Made by a program: the position numbers and the translations under genes. Below the pieces are notes generated by a model, which was not told where the DNA came from, ran no database searches, and saw only the letters and a list, made by a program, of their open reading frames with translations. This document shows, piece by piece, positions 48,801 through 60,800 of a stretch of DNA of 64,000 bases. Origin of the DNA: Amblyomma americanum (lineage: Eukaryota; Arthropoda; Arachnida; Ixodida; Ixodidae); assembly GCF_052857255.1 (NCBI RefSeq), contig NC_135507.1:74400020-74464019 (forward strand), written 5' to 3'. Position 1 is the stretch's first letter. Each line of letters starts with the position of its first letter.

Positions 48801-51800
48801 GTAGACTTTTTATAGACTCTATTGCCTTCCTATAGATTTTCCTTTTGTCTATACACAGTCTATAGACTATAAGGTATACTAAATGTGTGTATGACCATAA
48901 ATCTACAGATTGTCTATATTTTTATTTAATTGGTTTTAGGGGGAAAGGAAATGGCGCAGGGAAGGGATAAAGGAGGGAGTGAAAGAAGAAAGAGGGGCCG
49001 TAGTGGAGGGCTCCGGAATAATTTCGACCACCTGGGGATCTTTAACGTGCACTGACATCGCACAGCACACGGGCGCCTTAGCGTTTTTTCCTCCATAAAA
49101 ACGCAGCTGCCGCGGTCGGGTTCGAACCCGGGAACTCCGGATCAGTAGCCGAGCGCCCTAACCACTGAGCCACCGCGGCGGGGCTTGTCTATAGACTGCC
49201 TATAACATTTGTATTGGCTATAGACTGTTTTGTCCATAGAGGATTTGTCCATAGAAAGTCTGCAGACTTTGTAGACAGAAGTGTACGGACAGTCTATAGA
49301 CTGTATAAAGTTTTTTTTGTAAGGGATATAACTGCATGCTCACCACTCGCTCTCCTCCACCGTGGCGTACGTACCTTCGGCGGGGAGAGGGTGGCCATAC
49401 GTGGCGTGACGGGGCAGACATGCAATTAATCAGCCAGGGAGGAGGAGGGGGGCCGTCGAGTGTGGAGGTTGTTCCGGCGAGCGGCCGTATCCTGTTTCGG
49501 ACATTCGAGAACCTGCACAGGGGCGGGTCCGCGCCGAGCGATTGCATCGGACGCCGTGCGAAACGGAAGCCGCGTCTGCACCCCGGGTGCCTGTCTCTCT
49601 CTATCGTGGTTATGACAGCTATGCTTGGAGTTGTTCCAGCTTGCCCGGAGCTCCGCCGCCGAGCACGCGCCGGGCTGCGTGTGCACTGTGGGCTTCGAAC
49701 GAGACGGGCAAAGTAGTAAAGCGGGAAGGTTTTAGCCGAGGGAAAGATTAAACACTTCAGCGGTCGATTTTCATCCGGAAAGGTAAATTGAAAATCGGCT
49801 TTTACCCCGCCGCGGTGGCTCAGTGGTTAGTGCGCTCGACTACTGATCCGGAGTTCCCGGGTTCGAACCCGACCGCGGCGGCCGCATTTCGATGGAGGCA
49901 AAACGCTAAGGCGCCCGTGTGCTGTGCGATGTCAGTGCACGTTAAGGATGCCCAGGTGATCGAAATTATTCCCGAGCTTTCCACTACGGCACCTCTCTCT
50001 TCCTTTCTTCTTTCACTCCCTCCTTTATCCCTTCCCTTACGGCGCGGTTCAGGTGTCCAACGATATATGAGACAGATACTGCGCCATTTCCTTTCCCCCA
50101 GAACCAATTATTATTAAAATCGGCTTTTGAGGAAAGGAAATGGGGCAGTATCTGTCTCGCTTATCTCGGCGGACACCCGAATTGCGCCCTAAGGGAAGGG
50201 ATAAATAAGGGAGTGAAAGAAGAAAGGAAGGAAAAGGTTCGGTAGTGGAGGGTTCCGGAATGATTTCGACCACCTGGGGATCTTTAACGTGCACTGACAT
50301 CGCGCAGCACACGGGCGCCTTTTGCGTTTCGCCTCCATAAAGACGCAGCCGCCGCGGTCGGGTTCGAAACCAGGTACCCCGGCTCAGTAGACGAGCGCCC
50401 TAACCACTGAGCCACCGGCCGCGGCGGGTCTCTGAAAGGTGCAGTGACCGTTCTCCGTACATGCCCTCTATTTCCTGTCCTGGGAGGAAGGTTTTGTTCA
50501 CAGTGATACCGATCATTGACCCTCCGCTTATACAAAGGAAAGGGTGCAGTAACTGTCGATCTCGGCCTGTTTGGGCAACTCAGCCGCGCCATAAGGTGAC
50601 GGCCGGTGGGAGCGGAAGATGGGAGAGCTAAGGCAGCACAGGCAGTGAAAGACGGCAAAACGGTTATTGGGTCCAATCCACGCTTGTGCTCGGGTGTCGA
50701 TAATTACCATAACCCTCCACATGCCAGTGCCGCCATGTTTCCGTGCTATGGGAAGGGGAACGCGCGCACGCAGTCGCCCACGTGGTGATAAAAAAGAATA
50801 ACTACTCCGTCTTCCCACCAGCTACTAAAAAGTGCACGGTCCACGTGCCTCGCTGCTCTACAGATTCGCAAAACTTTGACGGCTGTTCGACCCACGCTTC
50901 TCGGGAGAGGAGCTGAGTGCCCGCTCGGCGTTCATTGAACACTGATTGCGTGCATTGAATACGTATCGTTCTAAGCAGAACTATAGTTGCTAGCTTGGTC
51001 GGTAATACTCGTTGACCTATTATGTAGAAAACTAGCAAATGCATAGGAACGAACAACATAGCATTCGTGGAAGGTATATAGCGTTGTTCCTTCCACTGCA
51101 TTCTTAGTTCTCGATAAAACGTGCCCAGTGAATTTTCTCCCTGTGCGAGGAGCATCCGTGGTGAGATAACATTCGAATGGCTTTAGTGTTGCTCCATAAG
51201 CATGAATGCAAGTGCAGTGATTTTTTTTTTAAAACTCAGACACCGTCAAGGCACATTAACGAAACGTCGCCATGCGTCCTGAACTGCTTCCCGCAACCAG
51301 AGCCATATATCCCGCAACATGCCTTGTACGGGTCGTTGTAGCACGGATCTTGGGTGATCATTCGCCTGCAAGCTGTTGCGCTGTAGCTTGGGCACTCCCG
51401 CCTTTGCATTAGTATACAGGGTCTTTCACCTAAGACCTTTTTTCTTTTTAGGCTTTTTGAGTTAAAGGGCGCTTTTTTTTCTGCATACCATTGTCAGCGA
51501 TGTTGAACATCCAATGAGGCTAATACATGCTAACTAGCCGGCTGGTTAACTAATATTGAATAGTTAACTTTTCAGCTGTTACTGATAGGCTCCCTAATTA
51601 TTGAGGGGCGTGTAGCCCACCGCAAGTAATATCCATATCAGTTTTTAGAATTTCGAATACGCAGTTATCGTCGGCATTGTGGCCCAACAAATTTTGGTTT
51701 ATGGTTTGTGGGGGTTTAACGTCCCAAAGCGACTCAGGCTATGAGAGACGCCGTAGTGAAGGGCTCCGGAAACTTCGACCATCTGGGTTCTTTAACGTGC

Positions 51801-54800
51801 ACTCACACCGCACAGTACACGGGCGCCTATGCGTTTCGCCTCCATCGAAATTTGACCTCCGCGGCCGGGATCGAGCCCCCTTCTTTCGGGTCAGCAGCCG
51901 AGCGCCATAACCACTGAGCCACCTATTTCGACGAGTTACGTACACTAGAGAGGTTGCTTTGTCTGCAAGCTTCTCGAAAGCGCACGCATTTTGGCGCGAT
52001 GGCCAGGATTCGTTCGCCCTTAGCTCTATTTTTTTCCGGAATTCGGGGGCTGAAAATCAAGCGATATTTTTCGTGCACAAATTCGGGTGAAAATCGGGGT
52101 ATTTTAAAACAAAATGCCATGGTTCGGGTTTTTTCGCGTTATTTTTTGCAGCACACGACAGTTTACCATAAGAGTTCGTTTTTGTGTTGGCCATAAAGTG
52201 CCCTATTCTTTGCTGATTATTTCATAAACAACATGTACGTCGCAGGTTCCAGTAAAAAATATTTACCAATTAAGATTTTTTTCTAATTTGTAACAAATAT
52301 TTTATCGCGTACGTTGCCAGCCTCCAACGAAAAACTCCCGCGTCTGAGCAACACCGCGATATGCGTTGTGGGATTAGTTGGTTCATTCTCAGAATTCTTT
52401 TCCCGCCCTGTCTTCCCTGTCTTTATTGTGTCGTCTTTGTGTGCGTAAAAAAAAAATTCTCAGCAGTACCGCGACCTGCCTTTAGTTGTACAGTGCAAAA
52501 ACATTCAACATTATATATCTATGATTTTAAGCACGGAGGGTCCTTTGGTCAGGGTGTCGTTAGCGTCGGCAGCGCTTCATACAGTGACTTTATTAAGACG
52601 CCTTGTGGGCAGCCATGTTCTGGCTTTTAAGTTCCCCTTTTCGAACTTATCTCCAAATTGATCCGCCTCACGAAAACAGGTGCTAAAAGAGGTTTAAGAT
52701 CCCCGGTTGGCCGAAGACACCCCTCTGGAATAAGCACTAGATATCCACAGATTCTCTTGCCGTGTCTTCGGCTTTGTGAACTGGAAGACTAACATGCAAT
52801 CGTCTAGGGTCACTCGGGTCGGGTAAACCGGGTGTTACTCGAAGCCGAAGGGCCTTATACTCTGCCACACCGCTGATAAGTAGCCGCCGAGACTTACGGT
52901 CTGCATCTGACTTGTACGCATAGGCCGCCCCGAGTTATATCGTGACTGAGTTTGTCTTCGCGAAAGCGATCTAAAAAAAAAGTCAGAAATGAACTCCGCA
53001 TTAGCTACCCGTCATCTATTTCCTTCCTGCGCTGACCGTTGTAGCATTTTAATGATAACTGCGACATTCTTGTGTGCTTTAGGCTGACATTCTCTGAGCT
53101 GGGTCATGAAATTTAACTTCCTGGTACAATCGAACCCGGATATAGCGAAATCGAAGGGGACCGCGAAATAGTTCGATATATTGACAATTCGATATATCAA
53201 AATGGCAGTAGACAAGCTGATCTCTAATCTGTAAGCAAGAATACATTGCACCCACGCTTGTGACGCGCTTCTTGCAACGATGTGCTTGGCGGTGGTGGTC
53301 TTTTGAGGAAAGGAAATGGCGCAGTATCTGTCTCATATATCGTTGGACACCTGAACCGCGCCATAAGGGAAGGGATAAAGGAGGGAGTGAAAGAAGAAAG
53401 GAAGAGAGAGGTGCCGTAGTGGAGGGCTCCGGAATAATTTCGACCACCTGGGGATCTTTAACGTGCACTGACATCGCACAGCACACGGGCGCCTTAGCGT
53501 TTTTCCTCCATAAAAACGCAGCCGCCGTGGTCGGGTTCGAATCCGGGAACTCCGGATCAGTAGTCGAGCGCCCTAACCACTGAGCTACCGCGGCGAGCAT
53601 AACGATGTGCTTGCAAGGCGTTGCTGGGCCCCGCCCGCTTTGCATCGAAGCCGCGGCGGACGATGCTTTGGAACTGGCCACTACCTATCATAGGGTATCT
53701 AATTCTGTTACACTATAAACCGATACACTTGGTTTCCGCAGCGCCTTCGGCAGTGAAGTATACGCCACGCGGGAGGGCCGCCGCTACTCTTTTAGTTAGT
53801 TACGGTCGCTTCACCGCATGACAATAGTGTTGGGTGGAAAATGAGTGCGAGAGACTGAAGTTCACCCTCAAGCCCACCACACGTTCACCTTGTCACGCGG
53901 CTGCACAGCGCTGGCGCTGCTAGCAGGTGCCCAACGCCGCGCGCAGCCGACCCTTTACCGCGCGCGAAAGGTGATAGATTGGTTTAGTTTGGTTTTATGG
54001 AGTTTAACGTCCCAAACACCCGCCGCGGTGGCTCAGTGGTTAGGGCGCTCGGCTACTGATCCGGAGTTCCCGTGTTCGAACTCGACCGCGGCGGCTGCGT
54101 TTTTATGGAAGAAGAACGCTAAGGCGCCCGTGTGCTGTGCGATGTCAGTGCATGATAAAGGTCCCCAGGTGGTCGAAATTATTCCGGAGCCCTCCACTGC
54201 GGCACCTCTTCTTCCTTTCTTTTTTCACTGCCTCCTTTATCTTTTACCTTACGGCGCGGTTCAGGTGTCCGCCGATATATGAGACAGATACTGTGCCATT
54301 TCGTTTCCCCAAAAACCAATTATTATTATTAGCATCCCAAAGCGACTCAGGCTATGAGGGGCGCCGTAGTGGAGTGCTCCGGATAATTTCGACCACCTGG
54401 GGTTCTTCAACGTGCACTGACATCGCACAGTACATGGGCCTCTAGCATTTCGCCTCCATCGAAATGCGACCACCGCGGCGGGTGTCGAACACGGGTCTTT
54501 GGAGTCAGTAGCCGAGCACCGTAACCACTGAGCCACCGCGGCGGCTGAAAAAGTGCTTGTCGACTTGTCCGGTTTTTTTGCGCAGCACCCTTGCTTACCC
54601 ATGTATAACCGAGTCGCCCAACAGCATGCACTCCTGAGCTGAAGAAGTGATCAAAGAGCGTCTTTAGGAGGAGCGCCACTTTCAAGGGCGCATCGCGCCG
54701 TTCGATATTTATAACTATCGGCGAAATTTGCACTACTTTCCTATAATTTCACAAAGGATTATCCGTGTATTCGATATAACCAATAATTCAAAATATGCTG

Positions 54801-57800
54801 GTTTGTTATATCCAGGCTCGACTGTGTATCCTTCCACGAGAGCGGGACGCGGTTGAGGTAGCACGTGTAGCGTGTCCTACGTCGACGTATGTGTCTCGAT
54901 TAAATGTGCATATGTCTTATGTATCGGTGCTGCTACTTGATCTCTTGCGCTTGCTTCCTAGTGCCTGCCGTGTGTCGTCGTTTTTCAAGCCCCGCCGCTC
55001 TCCAGAGATTGCTTTGTACTGACAGATGATCCCTAAAGAAGTCTCCCGGTACGCATCCATTGCACACGGGGCAGCGATACTCGCTCACGGAGGTTGTCCG
55101 GCGGGGCATTCCAGTGATGCCATATCACTCGGGGAAAATCCTTTTTTCCAATCTTCAATAGGGAGTTGGTAACCTTTAGGGCTTATTAAATGCCAGCCAT
55201 TTTTTTCCCTTCTTTTTTTTTTTTTTGTGTGGGACGCGTGTGTATCGATATTCGGAACGCGCGTCAGCACGTGGGTATAACACACCGGTCGCGTCGTCTC
55301 GCATTGGGTTTCAGCAACGCTGGTTTTTGCGCGCTTTGCATAAAAAATGGAATCCGGCCTTCGTTCAAGAGAGCTTGTTTTTCGCGTGTGTCGTTGCGCC
55401 GCTGCGATTCGATTCGGGGGCGTCTTCGCCTCTGAATTTTTAAACGCCGGCTAAATTCTCTGCTTTTTCATTAGAGGGTTTCTCTCTAAGAGATAAAGCG
55501 AAAGAAAGAAAGAAATAAAAGTAAGTTACGAGGTAATAAAGAAACGGAGAGAGGGACGTATAAAGCGTAAAATAAATTCTCGATTCCGTTCCCTGCAGAG
55601 GAATGGGTCTGTGTATACATGCTGCTAATCTTACACTTGCGAGAAGCTGCTTTCAAGGGCGTGCGCACAAAAGGCGGCTCGGCGAAGCAGACGGAGGAAA
55701 TTAAAATGAAAATTGTTTTTTTTTTGGGGAAAGGAAATGGCGCAGTATCTGTCTCGCATATCGGCAGACACCCGAACCGCGCCATAAGGGAAGGGACAAA
55801 GGAGAGAGTGAAAGAAGAGGTGCCGTAGTGGAGGGCTCCGGAATAATTTTGGGGATCTTTAACGTGCGCTGACGTCGCACAGCACACGGGTGCCTTTGCG
55901 TTTTGCCTCCATAAAAACGCAGCCGCCGCGGTCGGGTTCGAACCCGGGAACTCCGGCTCAGTAGCCGAGCGCACTAACCACTGAGCCACCGCGGCCGGTA
56001 GACGGAGGGCGGCGATTTCGTCGGCAGCGCGAGCGGACGCCGCATTTCTGCTGCGTTCCCCCTGCGACGTTTGCGAAGCGTGGGCAGTGCAACACCGCCC
56101 GTGTTTACGACTGGCTAGCCGCAACGCGCAGCTGTAGCAGGCGTTTCTCTAGCGGAAACGATGCTGGTGCGTGCTTGAAATTTAGTACGTGTTGTCTGTT
56201 CACAGCACGGTGGTTTGTATTGCAACTCTGCGTTCAGTCGTCTGCTTTTTTTGTCGATGCCGCCGCCCTACAAGGGTGTCTAGTGCTCGGCTGCTCAGAG
56301 GGTGCTGCCCATGCACTAGCCTGCTTGTATACCTCGGTTGTGTACAGTACTCACGGATTGAAATAGGACATTCGGAGCGCTAACCTTGCAGTGCCACGCG
56401 GCATGTGGTAAACCACAGGCCGGCTCATTGGCTACTGGAAGGAACAATTCTGCTTTGTAGATGTTCTCCCTCTCGCGCCATACCACAATGCACCACCTTG
56501 GTTTCATGAGCGTCTACGGGCGGCACTCCATGAAGCGACGGCCACGCGCTCCGAATGTCCTATTTCAATCCGTGAGTACTGTACATCGTTAACGCGATAG
56601 CGTTGAAGGCCCGTTACCCAGAAAATCCGGCGTCGGCGTTGTGAGCGAAAAATAGGAGTGTCCCTCGCCATTTTTTTTTTACTTCAGGGGATTATCCACA
56701 ATACAGACGCAGTTCGTTGCGTTTTAAGGCGCAGAAGACGTGCCTCCCGTGACCCCAACACGCGCTGCTACCAAGCGTTGGCGAACGCTTTCAGCGCTTT
56801 GCCTTTGCTTGACTGTCGGCACGCGCCGCCATTTCTTGATAAACGTGCCAAGCGGGAAAGCTAGCTTGGAGACTTATGGAAGAGGGTCCATACTGAACAC
56901 ATAGACCTTTTTTCGGCATAGCATTGCTAGCGGTATAGAGCATCAGCATACAGTTAAGACGTGCTAAATAGCAGGCTGGTAACTAATACTGAACAGTAAA
57001 CTTTTCAACTATCCCTGTTAGGCTTACAATTTATTGAGAGGCTTGTAGCCCTCGAAAATGTCAATCCTCGTCGCGCAAGGAATTTTGGGGCCCCACGCGG
57101 CCGAAAACGAAACCATGCGTCCAGAAACAGCGCTAACCACGCGTACGCGAGTGCGTGTCATGAAGTGACGCGGGTATCACGGGGTACGCAGCACCCGACT
57201 GGGAGCGGCGAGCGGTCAGAAGGCACGCGACAGACGCGTCGATATGTGACGCGCTCGTAGGCGTGGTTAGTGCTCTGTCTGTTTGCATGGTTTCGGCCGC
57301 GTGGGGCCCCAAAATTCCTTGCACTGTAGCGGCAACGAGAATGATATTTTCGATATTCTAAAAACTGATATGGACTTATCTTACGGTGGGCTACAAGCCT
57401 CTCAATAAAAAAAAGAAGCCCAAGTGCTATTCGGACTATTAGTTACCCAACTTGCTAGTTAGCACAACTTTGTACCCTGATGCACTACAAATTGCACATG
57501 TAACTCAAAAAGGCTATTTTAAAAAGTTGTTGGTAGCCTTTGGTGAAATGCCCTCTGTGAATGTATGTTTCCTTTTCAATCTTGATATTTTTAGTCCATG
57601 CATACCATTATGAGATAAGAACAAGACCTGAAAATTGAGTTGCACAGGATGTGTTTGTGAGGCATTCTGATCATCCATCACAAAGTCCACACAATCGACA
57701 ATATTTCACGCTGTGTATATGGGTCACATCGTCTTCCGCCGGCATACTCCTCACACGACCCGAGTGGCGCTTCTAGTACAGGCACCAACCTCGGCGCTGT

Positions 57801-60800
57801 TGCACATTGTGGTGCATAGTATTGTATTGTTTCTTGCATGCTCATGTATCTCGCTCACGTTAATCTATTCAAAAACCGTTAATGTGATGGCGTCGTCACT
57901 GCTGTTGACCTTCGGCAGTTCAGGGTTGCCAACAAAGTGCAACACGTCACATTCAGATAAAATTTCGCTGGGATTATGAAAAAGAATGGCCCCCTTGCCG
58001 AAGCTTGATTGTGTCACCATAGCTGCATGCTTCACATTTTGGTGCGAAACTTTTCATCCAGCCGTTGTAGTTTTTGGTGTAATATGTGGTACAGGTGTCT
58101 ACGCATCAGAAAACATCAAAGCATGCGGCCCAGCTGTCGCGTAGAATTAACGTTTGTTGCTAGCTGTTCACTGGCATTCAACTCAGCATATTCTTGCTTG
58201 CTTATAATTGCTTCTGTACTATTGTATGCATAGCTGGTCATTTAATTACCTTTTATGATTAAGCCGCAATAAAAATCAGCGGCTGCAGAGAAATTGAATT
58301 GCATGAGTATGCAGCATTCATGAAGTGATTTTAAGCCTAGCGCATATATTACTCAGTTGGATTGCCTTAAATAAACCAGGCTCCCTTTTGGCCTTGCTTT
58401 ACTGCGCCTTTACATCGTCACTAATTTGTTATTTGATAGCAGATCTTTGACCAACATAACATAATGGTAACTGGCTTCCTTTGGCTTGGTTTATGCAGTA
58501 CCTGCTACTGGCGATCCTGTCTGTGACTGTGGTGATCAACGTCATGTTCATCATGGACACCAGCCGCAAACTCCAGGAGGACTCGCCTTCCCAGGAAGGT
58601 CGGCACAATGCCCTGCGTCTCCAAGAAGGCCTACCGAAGACACTCACCATTGAAGTTGTCTCAAGTCAGTCCAAGGTGTCTGTCACTGTGGATGGAACGA
58701 CAGTAAGTAGTTCGGCCACATCTGGTATATGGTATGGTATGTGGGGTTTAAAGTTCTGAAGCCGCACGGGGTCTACGAGGGACACCATAGTGGAAGGCTC
58801 CGGATTAATATTGACCACCTGCGGTTATTTCGACATGCATTGACCTCACACAGCACATAGGTATTTTTACATCTTGGTTCAATCAAACCTCGGCTGCTAG
58901 TGACGAGATTCAATTCAACAGCCTAATGCCAAAGGCATTGAGCTACCCTGCTGTGCCAGTCGCAGACCTGAACTAGTGAAGAGGGTTTCAGTTACATGTG
59001 GTACTGTGAATGCAAACAAGAGCTGCTTTTGCTGCTTACTTGGTTCAGTGCTAAGGCATTCAATAAACTGTGTAGATTTGCCTCCAAGCGAACATGCCTG
59101 GTTCTTGCTTAATGTTCTTCCGTGGGGCCTCAAGTGTTCACTAGTACGTGAAAAAATAAAAAAAAAAGATACCAGGAGACATGTACCAGCAAGCCAACAC
59201 CTATAGATTAATTAATGTTCCCTCATTTTTTTTTACAACAGATGATTTACTTTTTTTCTTGCATTTTTATATTTATAAACCTCAGATATTTGTTGGCATT
59301 TGATCATACTCATCAGTTATTCATTTGATTTTAACCATCATTTTATTAGCTGATGAAACCGGTATAAAATTAGTAACTAGGAAATTACACTGCATTGGCC
59401 AGCGATATTGCAAGAACAATTACTGCGGACCGAATTTAAGTTTTGTGCTGTGAATCCTCTTACTGCAACTGCATCTACAACTTGTGCTGTCATATGCACT
59501 TACTAATGGTGAAGCTACAGAAGGCACACTCAAAATGTACGTGTTATATTGACTGCAGTTAGTACACTTTTGAAGTGCTCTGACTAGAGGGTGTGCACCT
59601 CGAAATCAATGTGATATTGTGGCTTAGTGCAACACCCGTGAGGTCAATGAGAATTGAACATCACTTTGCAATGCCTTTACTGTGACCAGGGCAAAGTAAG
59701 AACGTCTTCGCCATGACTACATTCGGTGATTTTTCATAGCTACGAGTGTGCAGTGCCACTTTCATATGAGGGAGGGCTGATATTACTCTGTGTATTCCAC
59801 CATATCAATGCGCCCGATACGTGTGCCTCACAAAATGAGAAAACAAGGGAATGGAAAAACTATGATTGGTATTAAGTAGAGACTTTTATCAGTTGCTCAC
59901 TTCAATTCTCTCAGTGTTTCACTTTATTTTTGTCCTCTTCAGATCCTGGATGATTCGGAGGACAACAAAGGTCGTGGCATCCACGTTCTTGTTCTCAATC
60001 AAGCTACGGTAAGTGGAGCACAGTACAGGAAATAAGCCCATGTTAAATACACAAAGAACTACTAATAAAAAGAAACTATAAAAAGCTTTTTCCTTTGTCC
60101 TTAATTTTGTGTTCCAAATTTTGCTTTCTAGATAAGCTGTGCTGGGCCAGCTACAAAGGACAGTACTTTTAAGTGCTTGAGGCCCAAAATAACCACCAGG
60201 ATGCTTGCACCATGCTTACATCAGTCCCCTAGGGGCTTTACTCTCATGTAGCTCCAATTAAAAATACATAGACAGTTGTCCTTACTCAAATCTCACTGTT
60301 TGAAGGCAGTTGAAGGAAAATCAAGCTTGCGGACTGTTCTGGGCATTGTGGCCATTGTGCTGCTGCACCTTTCAAATTTCTCTGTGGTTGCAAGACAATG
60401 TCTTTCCTGCAGACCATGTATAAGCATTGATTGCCTGCACTTCTACATTTCAGGGGAGCGTCATGGCACAGCGCATGTTTGACACTTACTCACCACACGA
60501 AGATGAAGCCATGGCCCTGTTTCTCAACATGGTCTCCGATGGCCGAGTGCTCATCTTTACAATCAAGGTAAGTCAACAGAGAGACAAACATACTGCTAAA
60601 CCATGTGAAAGGTTCTTACTGTTGTCACAATTGCCTGTGAAAATTGTTTAGAAGGGACTTTGCCACTTTCAAGGGAAAACATTTGTGCCTTGGGATTCAG
60701 GCCTGTTTTGCACCCGCAAAATCACTCACATTCTGGTTAGAATCGGTTAAGAGCTCGCTGGCAAATAACGGCCTTAAAAGCATACTGATCACAACTCCAT

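Larger units (their letters stand above)
53127..54824. mobile_element. TIR DNA-transposon remnant carrying three SINEs
   Basis: The left end CAATCGAACCCGGATATA and the inverse of the right end CAGTCGAGCCTGGATATA agree at 15 of 18 positions. This type of end resembles pogo/Tigger-like elements. A TA lies beside the left end but the right flank is not a clean match. No transposase is left; most of the inside is SINEs. Confidence 0.6.
43957..58498 (+). other. POMGNT1: POMGNT1 intron 1, repeat-rich, 14.5 kb
   Basis: Bounded by GTGGGT and a TTATGCAG acceptor. It holds seven full or nearly full family B SINE copies, two family A copies, two foldback copies, a mariner-type MITE, a nested TIR element, a poly-C tract and a (TAA)n array, listed separately. 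The stretches 44204-45805, 46206-48790, 52004-53126, 54825-55723 and 57558-58498 show no supported gene. Confidence 0.9.

Noticed and set aside
53640..53730. Inverse of an rRNA-like motif (ATTAGATACCC)
   Set aside because: Only an 11-base match; flanking sequence does not follow any small-subunit rRNA I can recall, and it lies inside a transposon remnant.
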